Below, one piece after another: positions 52,809 through 62,728 of a stretch of 64,000 bases of DNA. The position numbers and the translations under genes are program-made. Origin of the DNA: Listeria ivanovii subsp. londoniensis (lineage in GTDB: Bacteria; Bacillota; Bacilli; Lactobacillales; Listeriaceae). The notes under the pieces were generated by a model. It was not told the DNA's origin. It saw only the letters and a list, made by a program, of their open reading frames with translations, and made no database searches. Location: assembly GCF_000763495.1 (NCBI RefSeq), contig NZ_CP009576.1, positions 2,957,001 through 3,021,000 of the forward strand. The letters run 5' to 3'. The number at the start of each line of letters is the position of its first letter. Positions within the stretch are counted from its first letter, which is position 1.

Positions 52809-54140
52809 AAACCAACCTTGCACACCGTCAGCCACATAATTGCCAACACCTGTAAAGAATGATCCAACTGCTTGTGCGGAAAGGGCAAACCAGTTTGCTT
52901 TTTCGACGTCGCTAGCAGTCACAACTTTAACATTTTCTGTTTGTGATCCGTCAAGATAGCCTAATTTGTCGCCATCTTTCAAGGAGACAGCCATTTCGCC
53001 AACTTCGGTATTTTTCTTGACTGGTGCTTCTAATGTTTTATCTTTGAGTGTAACCTTTGTAGTTAATTTTGGTTCATTGCCATTTTTTGGTACGACTAGT
53101 TTTACTGCATCTTTTGTAACAAGTCCAACTGTATCGTCCTTACCTTTATCTACGGCAATAGTGGAAGGATTTTTCACTTTCGAGTCTGCTTTTTGCACTT
53201 CTTTTACTTGAAAATTATTAAAAGAGTAGTCTAGCATTTTGTTGGTTTCGTCAAAACGGGCACTAGTATGTTCTCCTTCGCCCCCACCATTAGCATGAAG
53301 TACGACCGTGATTACACGCATACCATTTTGCACAGCAGTAGCCGTCAAACACATACCTGCATAATCTGTTGTTCCGGTTTTCAGTCCGTCTACACCTTCA
53401 CGACCGTAAATCAGACCTGGCAGTAGCCAGTTCCAGTTTGTCATGTCGGTTTGGTCAGATGTCCCTTTACGAAATTCCTTTTTGGTCGTGCTTGCTGTTT
53501 TAAGTACTTCTGGATAGTCATTAATTAAGTGTTTCGCTAATTTTGCCATACCGCGAGCTGTCATTTTGTTTTCATCTTTTGGACCACCAACTTGCTGACC
53601 GCCTTTTAAATCTTCGTTATTAAGACCAGTTGAGTTAACAAATTGATGCTCACCAAGCTTTAGTTCTTCTGCTTTTTTGTTCATCATCGCTACGAACTCT
53701 TTTTCAGAACCAGCAATTTTTTCAGAAATAGCAATTGCTGCACCGTTTGCTGAATAAATCGCCATTGCTTCGTATAATTCTTGCACTGTGTACTGTTCGC
53801 CTAGTCTCAGCGGCACATTGGATAATGAGGTATCTTGAGAAACCTTGTACGCATATTCAGAAATGGTTACTTTATCGTCCCATTTTAGCTTTCCATCATT
53901 AATTGCTTCAAGTAGTAAGTATTCATCCATCATTTTTGTCATTGATGCGATACCCATGAGTTTATCAGCGTCTTTTGAATACAAAATTTTTCCTGTACTT
54001 TCTTCAATTGCGATGGCTGCATTTGCATTTACGTTTGGTGCTTCTGCGGCTTCCGCTAAATTCGGACTTACCAAAAAGCCACTTACTGCAAGGGATACAG
54101 CCATGATAGCAATCCCAGCTTTTTTTATTATATTTTCCAC
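52803..54140 (-). CDS. dacA: D-alanyl-D-alanine carboxypeptidase (PBP5)
   Basis: Trims the terminal D-Ala of peptidoglycan pentapeptides outside the membrane. 445 aa: signal peptide (cleavage after AEA, about 31), peptidase S11 domain with SMTK (Ser about 66), SANGAAI (about 130) and LKTGTTD (about 250), a PBP5 C-terminal beta domain, and an amphipathic C-terminal helix (GVGNYVADGVQGWFN) for membrane anchoring. Start is GTG at 54140 after GGAG. In Bacillus dacA follows guaB directly; here CocE, topB and recQ lie between. Confidence 0.96.
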   Translation of the reverse strand: MENIIKKAGIAIMAVSLAVSGFLVSPNLAEAAEAPNVNANAAIAIEESTGKILYSKDADKLMGIASMTKMMDEYLLLEAINDGKLKWDDKVTISEYAYKVSQDTSLSNVPLRLGEQYTVQELYEAMAIYSANGAAIAISEKIAGSEKEFVAMMNKKAEELKLGEHQFVNSTGLNNEDLKGGQQVGGPKDENKMTARGMAKLAKHLINDYPEVLKTASTTKKEFRKGTSDQTDMTNWNWLLPGLIYGREGVDGLKTGTTDYAGMCLTATAVQNGMRVITVVLHANGGGEGEHTSARFDETNKMLDYSFNNFQVKEVQKADSKVKNPSTIAVDKGKDDTVGLVTKDAVKLVVPKNGNEPKLTTKVTLKDKTLEAPVKKNTEVGEMAVSLKDGDKLGYLDGSQTENVKVVTASDVEKANWFALSAQAVGSFFTGVGNYVADGVQGWFN

Positions 54141-54317
54141 TGCAACTTCTCCTTCGTTTAAGCAAAAAAATGCTCATGTTATCTATAATCTATATTTTCA
54201 TCAAGAACCCTATTGTAAGTTCCCTTTTTCCAATAGGGTTCATTTTTCAGGCGGATACTTTCATATTTTACCATGATTTAATATCCTCGTATATAAAACT
54301 TTTCGCCCAAAGACGAA

Positions 54318-55985
54318 CTATCTAACAATTGGTAATAGGATATGTGACGGGTATTCTGGGCTATGATAAATGGTTTGGTTTGCAACTTGACTTTCGGTGG
54401 AGTTAATAAAGCTCTCTCCTGTGTTTGGGTTCGGGTCGAATCTTGGAAAGTTACTAGAAGAAATTTCGACACGGATTTGGTGTCCTTTTCGAAATAGATT
54501 ACTTGTTGCCCATAAATCAATTGTGTATTCATTGATATTATTTTGCACTCGATCACCGTACTGCTTAGCTGCGCGAATAATCCCGTCAGCGAGGTTAAAT
54601 GCTCTACCATCTGGGAATACATCTACTAGTTTAGCAGTAAAATCAGTGTTTGGCGCATCTGTTTTAGCCCATAACCTTACTTGCACAGATCCTGTTACTT
54701 CTAACGCTTCAGTTAATGGTGCTGTTGTATAGCAAAGTATATCTTCCCGCAATTCTAATGCTTGTTGGTCGCGCGGTCCGTCAGCATGCAGTTCCTTGTG
54801 CAGCGTTCCTCCACCATTAGACGGCACGGGATTTTCTGGGTTGTAGCTAAATGTAGCTTCAGAATCAGTAGTTGGTTGTGTAAACTCGGCGCTTACTTTC
54901 CCTTTTTGAAAATAGAGCGGTGTAATGGTTGCATTTTCAGGTGGCCATTCTTCGGTAGTTTTCCACTCATTTAGCCCCATAACAAAGTAATTAATTGGCG
55001 CTATTTCTGGAAGTGGTTTTTGTTTTAGCCAGTGATTAAACCATTCGATATGCCGTTTATGCATACTCGCTTCCCCCCACGCATTAGCAGCCATTCCAAA
55101 ATCACGGTCACCAATCATTTGCCCAAAATTAGCATGTGTCCATGGTCCAATTACCAGCCGATCGCCAAGCCCTCTAGTGTGTCCATTTTGGAAATTAGCA
55201 ATTGTTTTATCTAGAAAACAGTCATACCAGCCAGCGACATGGAGGCCGGGAACTTTGATTTTTTCGTAATTACTTTTAGCATCAATTCCCTGCCAGTGGC
55301 TGTGCGTTGGTTCATAATCAAGTAATTGGGAAAAATAGGGCATTTCTTCGGGACCAATTGCCGGCCAATTTTTGTATGGTTTGAACTTGTAAAGTGCATC
55401 TAGGCTATCTAGATTTTTCATTAACTTGTCTATTGCTTGTTTTAGCTCTTCTCGCGTCTCGTATTTTCTTGCGAGCATATTTGGTAGCATTGATTCGAGA
55501 TTCCATGTCTCCCACATACCTAGTTCAAGTGCGCCATCATGATCATTAAACACGTCTGTCATGCTATTTTGTGCCATAATTGGTGCAATTGCCTTCAAAT
55601 GCTTATTTCCACTAATTGCTGCTAATATCTGCGTGTAGCCATAGTAAGATAAGCCAAACATCCCTACGTCCCCATTTGAGTAAGGAAGTTTAGCTGCCCA
55701 TTCAATGGTATCGTAACCGTCATCAACTTCTGCTATGTAAGGGACAAATTCTCCTTCTGATGTATATCTGCCGCGGACATCTTGAACGATAACGATATAA
55801 CCTTGCTCTGCCAAAATATTAGGTCTAATAAAGTGAAGTCCGTATGCTTTGCTATAAGGTAACCGCGTAAGTAAAACTGGATATTCCCCTTCGTCTGCTG
55901 GGCGATATATATCTGCATAAAGCGTTACCTCGTCCCGCATCTTAGCTGGAATGTCTGTTTCTATAATTAATCGATTATGTTTCAC
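54318..55985 (-). CDS. CocE/NonD family hydrolase (X-Pro dipeptidyl-peptidase-like)
   Basis: About 555 aa. Alpha/beta hydrolase with GMFGLSYYGYTQIL (nucleophile Ser in GLSYYG, about 120), a helical cap (about 140-240), and a C-terminal jelly-roll (VTGSVQVRLWAKTDAPNTDFTAKLVDV) as in cocaine esterase and PepX. No signal peptide. Hydrolyses an ester or amide; substrate unknown. A parS site covers the start: AAGGAG touches an ATG (55994), while a GTG in the middle of parS (55985) is nine bases away and better placed. Confidence 0.9.
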   Translation of the reverse strand: MKHNRLIIETDIPAKMRDEVTLYADIYRPADEGEYPVLLTRLPYSKAYGLHFIRPNILAEQGYIVIVQDVRGRYTSEGEFVPYIAEVDDGYDTIEWAAKLPYSNGDVGMFGLSYYGYTQILAAISGNKHLKAIAPIMAQNSMTDVFNDHDGALELGMWETWNLESMLPNMLARKYETREELKQAIDKLMKNLDSLDALYKFKPYKNWPAIGPEEMPYFSQLLDYEPTHSHWQGIDAKSNYEKIKVPGLHVAGWYDCFLDKTIANFQNGHTRGLGDRLVIGPWTHANFGQMIGDRDFGMAANAWGEASMHKRHIEWFNHWLKQKPLPEIAPINYFVMGLNEWKTTEEWPPENATITPLYFQKGKVSAEFTQPTTDSEATFSYNPENPVPSNGGGTLHKELHADGPRDQQALELREDILCYTTAPLTEALEVTGSVQVRLWAKTDAPNTDFTAKLVDVFPDGRAFNLADGIIRAAKQYGDRVQNNINEYTIDLWATSNLFRKGHQIRVEISSSNFPRFDPNPNTGESFINSTESQVANQTIYHSPEYPSHILLPIVR

Positions 55986-55993
55986 GTGAAACA
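55978..55993. promoter_or_regulatory. parS site (15 of 16) over the CocE start codon
   Basis: TGTTTCACGTGAAACA palindrome; it includes the likely GTG start of the hydrolase, so ParB loading could affect its expression. Confidence 0.88.
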
Positions 55994-56047
55994 TCTCCTT
56001 TTTGATATGAATTCTCATTTTATTGTTTCGTAAATGGCAGTTTATGT

Positions 56048-56090
56048 CAAACAAAGCGACCAACTCATTTTGAGTGGGTCGCTTTGTTTG
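56048..56090. terminator. Strong hairpin after topB
   Basis: CAAACAAAGCGACC pairs with GGGTCGCTTTGTTTG and the inner ACTCA with TGAGT. It lies directly after the topB stop codon. Confidence 0.82.
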
Positions 56091-56093
56091 ATT

Positions 56094-58247
56094 TTATTTA
56101 TCTAGTTTTAGTTTAGCGAGAGCTTCTGCCATTGGATTATTAAATGGTTCATCTTCTTGCTTGTTTTGTTTTTTCATAAATTTAGCTACGTCTGTTTTTG
56201 AGACATTCTTATTTTTTTGCTTATCGCGACGTTCTTGGAAAGCGGATAGCTTCTCACGATACCCACAAACACAAACAAATAGCTGTTTGTCACCTTCACC
56301 ACGCATTTCCATCCGTTTATGGCAATTAGGACAACGGGCATTGGTTGTTCTCGAAAGTGATTCACGGTGTCCGCATTCGCGGTCTTGACATACTAACATT
56401 GTACCGCGTTTACCTTTAACTTTTAGCATTGGCTTCCCGCAATCAGGACATTTTTGTGAAGTAATATTATCATGTCGAAATTTCTTATCATTTTGCTTAA
56501 TTTCCAATACTGCTTTTTTCGCATAATCGCGCATTTCTGCAGTAAACTTACGATAATCTAATTCACCTTTGGCAATTTTAGATAGTTTTTGTTCCCAACG
56601 AGCAGTTAATTCCGGGGACTTCAAGTCTTCTGGAACTAGCTCAAGTAGTTGACGTCCTTTAGAAGTAATTTGGATGTCCTTACCTTGCTTTTCTAGGGAG
56701 AAGCTGTTAAAAAGTTTTTCAATGATGTCTGCTCGAGTTGCAACAGTTCCAAGTCCACCTGTATCACCAAGCGTTTTCGCTAGCGCTTTACTTGATGTTT
56801 CCATATATTTTGCTGGATTTTCCATTGCAGATAAAAGTGTTGCTTCATTAAATCTAGCGGGCGGCTTAGTTTTTCCAGTTTCTAAATTTACTCGTTTAAC
56901 TGGAATTTTATCGCCTTTTTTCATTTTGGTCAGCTGATCTGGTTCGCGTGCTTCCCCGTAAATGCTTTTCCAACCAAGTGATTTAACGACTTTTCCTTTT
57001 ACCGTGAAATCTTCTTGACCAATTTTTGCTTTAACAGAGGTTTCTTCATACACATATGGGTCTGAAAGTACTGCTAAGAAACGTTTGACAACTAAGTCAT
57101 AGATTTTTCTTTCTTTATCGCTTAAGTCTCCAAGTGAAACGGATTGTTCTGTCGGGATAATCGCATGGTGATCACTAACTTTGCTGTTATCTACGAACGA
57201 TTTATTAGCTTTGATAGGCTTGCTACTAATTTGGCGCGCGGCTTTCGCATTTTCACCAACGCCACATGCTTGCAGACGTTCTTTTAAGGTTGGAACGATA
57301 TCCGTAGAAATAAAGCGTGAGTCCGTTCGAGGATAAGTTAAAATTTTATGACGCTCATACAGTGTTTGCATAATGTTAAGCGTTTCTTTTGCCGAAAAGT
57401 CATAACGATTATTGGCATCGCGTTGAAGTTCTGTCAGGTCATATAGCCCTGGAGAAAATGTTTTCTTTTCTTTCATAGAAACATCGGTAATAACAGCTGT
57501 TTCACCCTGTAAAGATTTCACTAGTTTTTCAGCTAAAGCTCTATCAAAGGTTTGCCCATTGTTCCACGTGAAACATTCTTGCTCAGTTAAAGCAGTAATT
57601 CCGTAGTACTCACGTGGTTTAAAGTTGCGAATTTCTTCTTCACGATGCTGAATCATCGCAAGTGTAGGTGTTTGAACTCGCCCACATGAAAGTTGAGCAT
57701 TATATTTGGTAGTAAGTGCTCGTGTTGCGTTAATCCCAACTACCCAGTCAGCTTCCGAACGCGCAACAGCAGAATGATATAGATTTTCGTAGGCTTTTCC
57801 AGGTTTTAAATGTTCAAAGCCTTCGCGAATTGCTTTGTCGGTTACAGATGAAATCCATAGTCGTTTAAGTGGCTTCTTGATTTTTGCATAATCAATAATC
57901 CAGCGCGCAACAAGTTCGCCTTCTCGTCCTGCATCGGTTGCAATAACGATGGTTGTAATATCGGTACGATTCATTAGTTTTTTCACTGTCTCGTATTGTT
58001 TTCGTGTTTGTTTAATTGGTTCTAGCTTCATTTTTTCTGGCAGCATCGGTAAATCTTCCATATTCCAATTTTTATATTTGGGGTCGTAGCGTTCTGGGTC
58101 TGCTAGCGTGACAAGGTGTCCAAGCGCCCAAGTAACAACATACTTTCCGCCTTCTAAATAGCCATTTTTCCCTTGTTTAGCACCGAGTACGCGACCAATA
58201 TCTTTACCGACAGACGGTTTCTCTGCCAATACTAATGTTTTTGTCAT
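56094..58247 (-). CDS. topB: DNA topoisomerase III
   Basis: Type IA topoisomerase that decatenates DNA. 717 aa: Toprim domain (LVLAEKPSVGKDIGRVLG at the start, DAGREGELVARWI about 105), SCGRVQTPTLA and active Tyr in LTYPRTDSRF (about 305). The C-terminus has two zinc-ribbon-like units (CPDCGKPM...CGHRE and CPNCHKRM...CVCGYRE). AGAGGA before ATG at 58247. Next to recQ, a pairing that fits the known RecQ-topoisomerase III partnership. A perfect parS is inside the gene. Confidence 0.96.
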   Translation of the reverse strand: MTKTLVLAEKPSVGKDIGRVLGAKQGKNGYLEGGKYVVTWALGHLVTLADPERYDPKYKNWNMEDLPMLPEKMKLEPIKQTRKQYETVKKLMNRTDITTIVIATDAGREGELVARWIIDYAKIKKPLKRLWISSVTDKAIREGFEHLKPGKAYENLYHSAVARSEADWVVGINATRALTTKYNAQLSCGRVQTPTLAMIQHREEEIRNFKPREYYGITALTEQECFTWNNGQTFDRALAEKLVKSLQGETAVITDVSMKEKKTFSPGLYDLTELQRDANNRYDFSAKETLNIMQTLYERHKILTYPRTDSRFISTDIVPTLKERLQACGVGENAKAARQISSKPIKANKSFVDNSKVSDHHAIIPTEQSVSLGDLSDKERKIYDLVVKRFLAVLSDPYVYEETSVKAKIGQEDFTVKGKVVKSLGWKSIYGEAREPDQLTKMKKGDKIPVKRVNLETGKTKPPARFNEATLLSAMENPAKYMETSSKALAKTLGDTGGLGTVATRADIIEKLFNSFSLEKQGKDIQITSKGRQLLELVPEDLKSPELTARWEQKLSKIAKGELDYRKFTAEMRDYAKKAVLEIKQNDKKFRHDNITSQKCPDCGKPMLKVKGKRGTMLVCQDRECGHRESLSRTTNARCPNCHKRMEMRGEGDKQLFVCVCGYREKLSAFQERRDKQKNKNVSKTDVAKFMKKQNKQEDEPFNNPMAEALAKLKLDK
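57560..57575. promoter_or_regulatory. parS site (16 of 16)
   Basis: TGTTCCACGTGAAACA, an exact match to the B. subtilis parS consensus, inside topB (codes for part of NNGQTF-upstream region FTWNN). Confidence 0.93.
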
Positions 58248-58293
58248 CTGTCAAAATCCTCTCTTCTATCCTATTTATCGTAACACAACTTAT

Positions 58294-60069
58294 CTATTCT
58301 TTCACTGCCTCTTGTTGTAAAATTGCCAAGAATTCTGCTCCGTATTTATCACGTTTCATTGCACCAATACCTTTAATTTCTAAAAGTGCCTCTTCGTCTT
58401 GCGGCAAGTATGCGCACATTTCCCGTAAAGTTTCATCGGAAAAAATGATATACGGCGGTACTTTATGTTTCGAAGCTAATTCTCTTCGCACTTCACGGAG
58501 TTGTTCAAATAAATCACTATTTACTTCTATTTTCACTTTTTCTGCTCGTTTTGCTTGTTTTCGTTCAACTTTTAATTCACCTCGTAGCACTGAAACTGCT
58601 CGTTCCGTCAATTTTAAGGCAGGGAACTGGCTATCAGTTGGTTGTAAATACTTTTCAGCTATGAGGTAATCAATAAGTTGCAGAACATCATTTTGAGAAG
58701 CATCTTTCATTAACCCATAGGTACTCAGTTCATCAAAGCGCCAGTCTTTTACTTTTTGATCAGCTGAACCAGTTAATACTTTGGCAATCAGAACTTTTCC
58801 AAAGCGCTCTCCCATTCGTTTAATACAAGAAAAAACTTGCTGCGCTAAAATCGTTACATCAGTGGCTTCTCTAGTATCTAAGCAGTTGCTACACTTCCCA
58901 CAATTCTCTTCATCATCACCAAAATATTGAACAATATACTTTTGCAAACAGATTTCCGTATAGCCGTAACCTGTCATTTGGCGTAATTTGGCAAATTCGT
59001 TCTGTTTCCGCTCCTCGTCCATTTCGGATTGTTCAATTAAAAATTGCTGGATTCTGCTATCTTGTGGTGAAAAAAGCAAGATACAATCGCTCGGCACCCC
59101 GTCTCGCCCAGCACGTCCCGCTTCTTGGTAGTACGCCTCAATATTTCGTGGAATGTTATAGTGAATAACAAAGCGTACATTAGACTTATTAATTCCCATT
59201 CCAAATGCATTTGTGGCAACGATTACACGAATATCATCGTATAGAAACTTCTCTTGCCAATCTTGTCTTGCCAAATCGCTCATTCCACCGTGATACATTC
59301 CGGATTCAACGCCTTTTTTTAGTAAAAAAGCATGCAAACGTTCTACTTCCTTACGCGTCGAAGCATAAACAATACCAGATTCTGTCTTGTTTTTTGTTAA
59401 ATAATCCATCAAATACTTATCTTTATCTTGCCCTTTAACAACTTGAAATGACAAATTATCTCTCGAAAAGCCTGTTTTCACGACTGAATTAGGCTGGATT
59501 CGGAGCAACCGACAAATATCGTCTGAAACAGCTTGAGTTGCAGTTGCTGTTAGCGCGATAACAAGCGGTCTTTTCTTCATTTTATCTAAACTATCACACA
59601 GCGTTAAATAGCTTGGTCTAAAGTCGTGTCCCCACTGTGAAATACAGTGAGCCTCATCAATCGCGAATAAGGAAATCGGTACTTGTTCGATTAAGCGCTG
59701 AAAACCGGGCGTTTCGATTCGTTCTGGAGCAATATAGAGCATCTTAAGTTCTCCTGAAAAAGCGGCATCTAAACGAAGATCGATTTCGTGAGTAGTTAGT
59801 GTACTATTTATAAAAGTGGCTCGAATCCCTTCAGAAACCAGCGCATCTACCTGATCCTTCATTAATGAAATAAGTGGAGAAACAACGATAGTTAGTCCAT
59901 CAAATAAAAGTGCTGGAATTTGGTAACAAAGCGATTTCCCACCACCTGTTGGCATGATTGCGAGGGTATCTTCTCCCGCGCAAAGTTTGGAAATGACATC
60001 CACTTGACCAGCCCGAAAATCTTGATAACCAAAATTCTGTTGTAAAATAAGTTTTGCTTGCTCTATCAT
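58294..60069 (-). CDS. recQ: ATP-dependent DNA helicase RecQ
   Basis: 591 aa 3'-5' helicase. GYQDFRAGQVDVI, Walker A MPTGGGKSLCYQ (about 40), DEAHCISQWGHDFRPSY (about 138), TAT, QEAGRAGRDG (about 320), RQC zinc site with CGKCSNC, and a single HRDC domain at the end (EVRRELASKHKVPPYIIFSD). Acts in fork repair with topoisomerase III, encoded 46 bases downstream. The spacing from GGAGG to ATG is rather long (14). Confidence 0.95.
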   Translation of the reverse strand: MIEQAKLILQQNFGYQDFRAGQVDVISKLCAGEDTLAIMPTGGGKSLCYQIPALLFDGLTIVVSPLISLMKDQVDALVSEGIRATFINSTLTTHEIDLRLDAAFSGELKMLYIAPERIETPGFQRLIEQVPISLFAIDEAHCISQWGHDFRPSYLTLCDSLDKMKKRPLVIALTATATQAVSDDICRLLRIQPNSVVKTGFSRDNLSFQVVKGQDKDKYLMDYLTKNKTESGIVYASTRKEVERLHAFLLKKGVESGMYHGGMSDLARQDWQEKFLYDDIRVIVATNAFGMGINKSNVRFVIHYNIPRNIEAYYQEAGRAGRDGVPSDCILLFSPQDSRIQQFLIEQSEMDEERKQNEFAKLRQMTGYGYTEICLQKYIVQYFGDDEENCGKCSNCLDTREATDVTILAQQVFSCIKRMGERFGKVLIAKVLTGSADQKVKDWRFDELSTYGLMKDASQNDVLQLIDYLIAEKYLQPTDSQFPALKLTERAVSVLRGELKVERKQAKRAEKVKIEVNSDLFEQLREVRRELASKHKVPPYIIFSDETLREMCAYLPQDEEALLEIKGIGAMKRDKYGAEFLAILQQEAVKE

Positions 60070-60171
60070 GATCTATTGTCACGCCTCCTCTATAGGATTA
60101 GTATAGCTGTTTTGCGACTGTAATTGAAGCTTTTTGAGGAAATTCGTGTTTTGGAGCTGCTTTGGATTTTT

Positions 60172-60217
60172 TACTAAAAAAAGCAGAATCTCTGAATTAA
60201 AGAGATTTCTGCTCGGA
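60172..60217 (-). terminator. Terminator upstream of recQ
   Basis: AGCAGAAATCTCTT pairs with AGAGATTCTGCT around six bases; T7 on the minus strand. Confidence 0.85.
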
Positions 60218-60337
60218 TAGTAACCAATCAATAATATAAATTATAGGAATTCCGTCTATTTGAAGTAATGTTCTAGTTAATAAATATTTCACCATTATTT
60301 GAAGTTAGCTTCAAATAATGACGTTTAAAGTACTTTT

Positions 60338-60383
60338 TAAAAAAACCAGGACTCTCATCCACCTCTTGAGAATCCCTGCTTTC
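60338..60383 (-). terminator. guaB terminator
   Basis: CAGGGATTCTCA pairs with TGAGAGTCCTG around AGAGGTGGA; T7 follows on the minus strand. Eight bases after the guaB stop. Confidence 0.85.
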
Positions 60384-60390
60384 TAAACAC

Positions 60391-62053
<1,663 letters not shown>

Positions 62054-62097
62054 GAAGGTTTTATTTTATTGTTTTATTCAGAAAATATAGTAAAAAA

Positions 62098-62113
62098 TGT
62101 TTCACGTGAAACA
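62098..62113. promoter_or_regulatory. parS site (15 of 16)
   Basis: TGTTTCACGTGAAACA, full palindrome, in the gap between guaB promoter and the macrodomain gene. Confidence 0.88.
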
Positions 62114-62114
62114 T

Positions 62115-62150
62115 TAAAAAAACCGTCTAAGATATTTATCTTAAACGGCC
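62115..62150 (-). terminator. Terminator of the macrodomain gene
   Basis: GGCCGTTTAAGATA pairs with TATCTTAGACGG, T7 on the minus strand; the stop codon lies in the stem. Confidence 0.85.
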
Positions 62151-62671
62151 TCACTTTTGATTAATTTATTATACAATGCAAGATTTTCATCATCATAACA
62201 AATGAAGCGAATTTCTTTAATGCTTGAATCATACTCTTCTTCTATCCATTTTCGCACAGTATATAATACTACTTCGGCAGCTAGTTTTTTAGGAAATCCA
62301 TATATGCCAGTTGAAATATTCGGGAACGCAATAGATGTTAAATCTTTTCCGGCTGCTAGGTCTAACGATTTCCAATAACAAGAAGCTAACTTATTTGCTT
62401 CTTGATGTTCGCCACCCTTCCACACTGGGCCTACCGCATGGATGATGTAGTGAGTTTTTAGTTCGCCCGCTGCTGTAATAACAGCTTCTCCAGCTGGACA
62501 GGAGCCAATTCGATTAATAACCTCTTGGCATTCTTTTAATAAACCTGGTCCAGCTGCCTGATGAATTGCTCCATCGACTCCTGCACCGCCTAAAAGTCCT
62601 GAGTTAGCTGCATTCACAATAACATCGACATCTTGTTCGGTAATATCACCTTTTACAATTGTTAGCTTCAC
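62141..62671 (-). CDS. Macrodomain protein, O-acetyl-ADP-ribose deacetylase type
   Basis: 176 aa single macrodomain: [34 protein letters not shown] (about 7-40), then [19 protein letters not shown] and [10 protein letters not shown] (about 120). Removes ADP-ribose from protein or hydrolyses O-acetyl-ADP-ribose, the sirtuin product. A sirtuin gene (38145) is in the same window but not the same operon. RBS GAGGTGA before ATG. Confidence 0.94.
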   Translation of the reverse strand: MKLTIVKGDITEQDVDVIVNAANSGLLGGAGVDGAIHQAAGPGLLKECQEVINRIGSCPAGEAVITAAGELKTHYIIHAVGPVWKGGEHQEANKLASCYWKSLDLAAGKDLTSIAFPNISTGIYGFPKKLAAEVVLYTVRKWIEEEYDSSIKEIRFICYDDENLALYNKLIKSEAV

Positions 62672-62728
62672 TTCATCACCTCTTTTCTTTATTCTAATTT
62701 ATTTTAATGATAATTTCCAGCTAAGCGA

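Larger units (their letters stand above)
60070..60390 (-). other. recQ-guaB gap with two terminators and a possible 32-aa frame
   Basis: Between two leftward terminators lies a perfect 12-bp inverted repeat CATTATTTGAAG-TTAG-CTTCAAATAATG (60293-60320). An ATG in its arm (60295) opens a frame MVKYLLTRTLLQIDGI...SLSEQKSL-like of 32 codons (to 60197) that ends inside the second terminator. There is no good ribosome site, so coding is doubtful. Confidence 0.4.

Noticed and set aside
54278-54622. 114-aa minus-strand frame
   Set aside because: Other-frame shadow of the CocE-type hydrolase C-terminus.
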